35,637 nucleotides of DNA from an uncultured Mediterranea sp. GTDB lineage: Bacteria; Bacteroidota; Bacteroidia; Bacteroidales; Bacteroidaceae. The position numbers and the translations under genes were made by a program. The stretch spans positions 1 to 35,637 of the forward strand of contig CAMGIP010000010.1 of NCBI GenBank assembly GCA_946056155.1. The letters are read 5' to 3'. The first letter of the stretch is position 1. The number at the start of each line of letters is the position of its first letter. The notes beneath the pieces are model-generated. The model saw nothing but the letters and a program-made list of their open reading frames with translations, had not been told where the DNA came from and made no database searches. This document shows, piece after piece, positions 32,880 to 35,637 of the stretch.

Positions 32880-33761
32880 ATGAAAATTCTCTCTATACTC
32901 TTTACATGTTCAGCACTCACCCTCCTCGCTGCCTCCTGTAGCGAGGAGGAGGAGCTGATCGCTGTGCCCGACACGCTCACCGATTGTTTTGCTCCAGCTG
33001 CAGACGCCAACGACCCCGAGTCGCAACTGCGGCGCGAGTTCTATGCTGCCGAGAAGAGCTTCCTGCTCTTCAATGATACCCTCCGTCATGAGCCCATTGG
33101 CACGGCTCCCGACGGATCTACCCAGTATTTTACCGAACTGCTTGACATTGACTACACCATTGGCAGTGACAAGAACATCGTTCATAAGAGCTACACTTAC
33201 AGTTACCTGAAGAGCATCGAGGAGAAGCGTGCAGCTGTCAATCTGCTCAGGGAAAAGATTATCGCCCTGCTCCCCTCCACGATGCGTCCCTTCTCCTGGC
33301 TCCTTGTGGAAGGCATCTCTCCCAAAGGCGCTACGGAGACCTTAGCTGCGGTGAGCGGCCAGCGTTGCATTGCAGCAGCACTTGGCAGCTTTGAAACTGA
33401 AGCTGAGCAGAAGGCTGCGGTGGCTGGTGTGCTGGCCAAAGTGATAGGCAGCGGCGTGGAGGATAGTGCTTTGGATGCCTTCTATGCTATCTCGGCCGAC
33501 AACTATGAGGGGTACAGCAGCTCATGCACCACTATGGAGAAGTATTGGGAACTCGGCTTTCTCGTGAAAGGCCTCAACTGGAACGGGGTGCCGACCAACA
33601 AGTATCTGCCTAACAAACAGCAGGATGTGGACTCCTTTATGCAGCTGGTACTCCAGTACAGTGCCACCGAAGTGGAGCAGCAGTTTGCCGGCTATCCCCT
33701 TGTCATCGAGAAGGCTGCCCTCATGCGGGAGGTGCTGGTGCAGATGGGTATCCATATATAA
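32880..33761 (+). CDS. Lipoprotein, probable degenerate relative of the SusCD-associated zinc metallohydrolase
   Basis: A 293-residue lipoprotein with lipobox LLAASC (Cys20) followed by an acidic EEEE run, compatible with surface export in Bacteroidetes. It is the first gene after SusD. In related loci this slot is often held by the 'substrate import-associated zinc metallohydrolase lipoprotein' family. The C-terminal part here (YWELGFLVKGL, then QDVDSFMQLVLQYSATEVEQQF and a closing helix to GIHI) follows the pattern of that family's end. However, there is no HExxH or HEFxH anywhere, so it cannot be a functional zinc hydrolase of that type. The family link is inference from position and pattern. 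A substrate-binding accessory lipoprotein is an equally good description. Confidence 0.6.
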   Translation: MKILSILFTCSALTLLAASCSEEEELIAVPDTLTDCFAPAADANDPESQLRREFYAAEKSFLLFNDTLRHEPIGTAPDGSTQYFTELLDIDYTIGSDKNIVHKSYTYSYLKSIEEKRAAVNLLREKIIALLPSTMRPFSWLLVEGISPKGATETLAAVSGQRCIAAALGSFETEAEQKAAVAGVLAKVIGSGVEDSALDAFYAISADNYEGYSSSCTTMEKYWELGFLVKGLNWNGVPTNKYLPNKQQDVDSFMQLVLQYSATEVEQQFAGYPLVIEKAALMREVLVQMGIHI

Positions 33762-33822
33762 ATAGGTGTATCCTATCTCATTTCATGACCATTGAATCAT
33801 TTGGAATCATTAGAATTGACCT

Positions 33823-34527
33823 ATGAAACAGTATATACAGATCAACAACTTACTGATGGCATGTCTGCTGCTCCTCGGTGCGGCAGCATGTAGCGATGAC
33901 AAGGAACCGCTGCCCGTGGTGGAACCCGAGGCAAACGGCACTTTTGTGGATGAACGTGACGGCCACACCTATGACTGGGTGCGTATCGGCGGACTGGATT
34001 GGATGTGTAGCAATGCAGCTTTTGACCTCAACGATGAGGCCAACTGCAGTTTCTACGTTCCCTATAGTGACTGGGAAGAGAGCTATCCTGAGGATGTGAT
34101 GTCGGAGAAATATGGTCTCCTCTATACCTATCAGGGTGCTTTGGATGCCGCACCCGAAGGGTGGCGTCTTCCCTCAGACGAAGATTGGCAGCAGTTGGAA
34201 CGTGCCCTTGGCATGTCGGCCGCAGAGGCAGCCGGGATGGAGTGGCGCGGTGCCGGAGTGGCTTCCCTGCTGACACAGAGCGGAGAGGGTACCCGTCTGG
34301 GGCTTCAGTATGGTGGTTACTACACTTCCTACTTGGGTAGCTACGACCCCCACTACTGGTACCTCGGTGCCTACGGTTTCTACTGGACCTCTACACAGGA
34401 TGAGAAGAAAGAGGGTGATTACTACATCTACCGTAAGATCTCTTATCACTCCAACAAAGTCTATCGCCAAAGCATGGAGCCTGCAGCCTACAAGCTGAGT
34501 GTACGCTATGTGCGCGATGCCCAGTAG
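33823..34527 (+). CDS. FISUMP-domain lipoprotein
   Basis: A 234-residue lipoprotein (lipobox LGAAAC, Cys23). FVDERDGHTYDWVRIGGLDWMCSN (about 41-64) and the later GWRLPSDEDWQQLE (about 112-125) are the hallmarks of the Fibrobacter succinogenes major paralogous domain. This C-type-lectin-like fold is frequent on Bacteroidetes surfaces. The C-terminal half is rich in Tyr and Gly (GGYYTSYLGSYDPHYWYLGAYGFYW), and SVRYVRD closes the domain as expected. Being last in the SusCD locus suggests a surface binding role for the locus substrate. A strong terminator follows 23 bp after the stop. Confidence 0.88.
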   Translation: MKQYIQINNLLMACLLLLGAAACSDDKEPLPVVEPEANGTFVDERDGHTYDWVRIGGLDWMCSNAAFDLNDEANCSFYVPYSDWEESYPEDVMSEKYGLLYTYQGALDAAPEGWRLPSDEDWQQLERALGMSAAEAAGMEWRGAGVASLLTQSGEGTRLGLQYGGYYTSYLGSYDPHYWYLGAYGFYWTSTQDEKKEGDYYIYRKISYHSNKVYRQSMEPAAYKLSVRYVRDAQ

Positions 34528-34550
34528 GTATCCCCCTCTCTAAGAAAAGC

Positions 34551-34588
34551 AACGGGCAAGTCAACCTCTCGGGGTTGGCTTGCCCGTT
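34551..34588. terminator. Bidirectional terminator between convergent genes
   Basis: AACGGGCAAGTCAACC (34551-34566) pairs with GGTTGGCTTGCCCGTT (34573-34588): 16 bp with a single G-T wobble and a TCTCGG loop. It ends the plus-strand FISUMP gene and the minus-strand alkylation-repair gene, whose stops flank it at 34527 and 34605. It marks the right border of the SusCD locus. Confidence 0.9.
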
Positions 34589-34604
34589 TCGTTCATATCT
34601 CTTC

Positions 34605-35357
34605 TTAACGGATGGATAGGAACTGTTGTCTCTCCATCTCGGGATACTTCTCAATGGCATAACGTAGCATGGTGCGGGGTAGGGAGGCGGCACGAGGAAG
34701 TAGCCACTCCGTGAGTCGGTCGTTGTCGCGTTTGCCCGCTTCGCGTAACATCCATCCCACCGCTTTTTGCAGAAGGTCGTGCAGCGGACAGGGCTTCTGT
34801 AGGAAGAGGTCGGCCAGGGCAAAGGTGTCGTCCAGCTGGCCGTGGCGGATAAACTGCAGGGTGCTCACCATGCCGATGCGCTGTTCCCAAAGGCTTTTCC
34901 CGTGCCTTGCCAGGTCGTAGAGGAGCGTGCGCTTCTTATCCAAGAGCCAAGTGCCGAGCAATGGGTAGCAGCTCAAATCCACGAGGTCCCAGTTGTTGAT
35001 GTAATCGGTGTGAGAGAGGTAGAAGTCAATACATTGTTGTTGCAGTGCCACATCCTTTTTGGCGTTGTTAAATCGTTCGATGAGGGTGAGCAGCGCAGCC
35101 ATTCGTATTTCGTGGTAGGGGCTGGAAACACATCGTTCAAGTTCAGTCAAATCAGTCTCTCGCCACCATTGTTTCACTACACTGCGAGTAACCGGCATTT
35201 TAATGCCGAGGAAGCGGTCGCCCTCCCCGTACTCTCCTGGTCCGCACTTGAAAAAGCGCATCAGCGGTTCCACCTGCCGTTCGTTGGCCCGTGCCATCAT
35301 TGCTTCATACATTTTCTCTGTTGCCATAACTTCTTTTGGGTATATTCGCCTGTTCAT
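34605..35357 (-). CDS. DNA alkylation repair enzyme (AlkD-like HEAT-repeat glycosylase)
   Basis: A 250-residue soluble protein built of HEAT-like helices. Family markers include MRFFKCGPGEYGEGDRFLGI, WRETDLTELERCVSSPYHEIR, DYINNWDLVDLSCYPLLG (the conserved NNWDLVD motif with the active-site Asp region) and SLWEQRIGMVSTLQFIRHG. Members remove alkylated purine bases to start base excision repair. The ATG at 35357 is accepted; a start at 35327 (MATEKMYEAMMARA) would also give a complete domain. It is convergent with the SusCD locus and has its own promoter. There is no sign of functional linkage. Confidence 0.9.
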   Translation of the reverse strand: MNRRIYPKEVMATEKMYEAMMARANERQVEPLMRFFKCGPGEYGEGDRFLGIKMPVTRSVVKQWWRETDLTELERCVSSPYHEIRMAALLTLIERFNNAKKDVALQQQCIDFYLSHTDYINNWDLVDLSCYPLLGTWLLDKKRTLLYDLARHGKSLWEQRIGMVSTLQFIRHGQLDDTFALADLFLQKPCPLHDLLQKAVGWMLREAGKRDNDRLTEWLLPRAASLPRTMLRYAIEKYPEMERQQFLSIR

Positions 35358-35410
35358 TATCCTCCTCTCTGCCTTGGGTCCTTTTTCGCCGTTATGCAGT
35401 AGATTAGGTG

Positions 35411-35443
35411 CAAATATAGAAAAATCATCCTATGTATAAGCAA
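35411..35443 (-). promoter_or_regulatory. Promoter of the alkylation-repair gene
   Basis: On the minus strand 35411-35418 is TATATTTG (TAnnTTTG), 53 bp before the ATG at 35357. A TTG at 35441-35443 lies 22 nt upstream, slightly longer than the usual spacing. Confidence 0.55.
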
Positions 35444-35637
35444 TTTTTCTGCATATCATATGATTAATGCTCCTTACTTACGGATCATAGTTTAATCTCT
35501 CATTGAACGGATATCCCCGTTTTGGGTGGGTGGATATCATCCGTTTTCAGTAAAGCTGGAACCAACGACCGCCAGTTTGCCTTGATTCCTGCCGCCTATT
35601 CCCGCTTGTTGGCACAGCAAGCTGCCGCCTCGGTAGC
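35444..35637. other. Right-edge stretch without a supported gene
   Basis: ACGGATATCC (from 35508) and GGATATCATCCGT about 25 bp later form an imperfect inverted repeat that differs by a 3-nt insertion. The last 80 bp are less A/T-rich and open in one plus-strand frame, but there is no in-frame ATG. It may be the edge of a gene lying to the right or plain intergenic DNA. Confidence 0.4.

Noticed and set aside
35508..35560. Terminator at the right edge
   Set aside because: The inverted repeat is imperfect (3-nt insertion in one arm), and no adjacent gene end is visible to assign it to.
35540..35637. Partial gene at the right edge (plus-strand frame reading KAGTNDRQFALIPAAYSR)
   Set aside because: It looks coding-like, but an in-frame TGA lies upstream and there is no ATG before the edge, so a gene cannot be supported from this window.

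Overview
The window reads as chromosomal DNA of a gut- or oral-type Bacteroidales bacterium (Bacteroides/Phocaeicola/Prevotella-like; the genus cannot be fixed from sequence alone). The evidence is a SusC/SusD pair, an Oar-like TonB-dependent receptor, an ECF sigma/FecR module with a DUF4974 tail, FISUMP and DUF3783 proteins, a Bacteroides-type serine acetyltransferase, and promoters matching the Bacteroidetes -7 box TAnnTTTG with no obvious Shine-Dalgarno sites. Genes between 1 and 22727 are all on the minus strand. Those from 22885 to 34527 are on the plus strand. The last gene is on the minus strand. Region 1 (1-7730, minus) is a surface-glycan operon. Its order of transcription is a MOP-family flippase, a 1,000-plus-residue fusion carrying a fucosyltransferase-like, a LicD-like and a GT2-like domain, a GT4 glycosyltransferase and a WcaE-like GT2. 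It is followed by a separately promoted, truncated serine O-acetyltransferase gene. The 425-bp leader upstream of the flippase holds a promoter and three copies of a palindromic element exactly 23 bp apart. Region 2 (7730-10365, minus) holds metG, with a perfect hairpin at the predicted 5' end of its mRNA, followed by a small DUF3783 gene. Region 3 (10449-18794, minus) holds two paralogous membrane sensor kinases flanking an Oar-like TonB-dependent receptor. Both kinases have a periplasmic substrate-binding-protein-like sensor and a PAS domain, and neither has a receiver domain. The promoter of the first kinase shares an 18-bp block with the flippase promoter. Region 4 (18848-22727, minus) holds a YfhO-family polytopic membrane protein and an iron-type (YqhD/BDH-like) alcohol dehydrogenase. 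Region 5 (22851-34588, plus) is a cell-surface-signalling nutrient locus: ECF sigma factor, FecR anti-sigma factor, a 22-bp-period tandem array, a secreted metzincin-type metalloprotease (DUF5118/5117/4953), SusC with an N-terminal STN domain, SusD, a lipoprotein that looks like a zinc-metallohydrolase relative without its HExxH motif, and a FISUMP lipoprotein. A strong bidirectional terminator closes the locus. It carries a protease but no glycoside hydrolase, so peptides or proteins are a more likely substrate than a glycan (inference). Region 6 (34605-35443, minus) is an AlkD-like DNA alkylation repair gene with its own promoter. The best candidates for something undescribed are the triple-enzyme fusion, the kinase-receptor-kinase cassette, the two helically phased repeat arrays (23 bp and 22 bp) and the protease-SusCD locus with its degenerate hydrolase.
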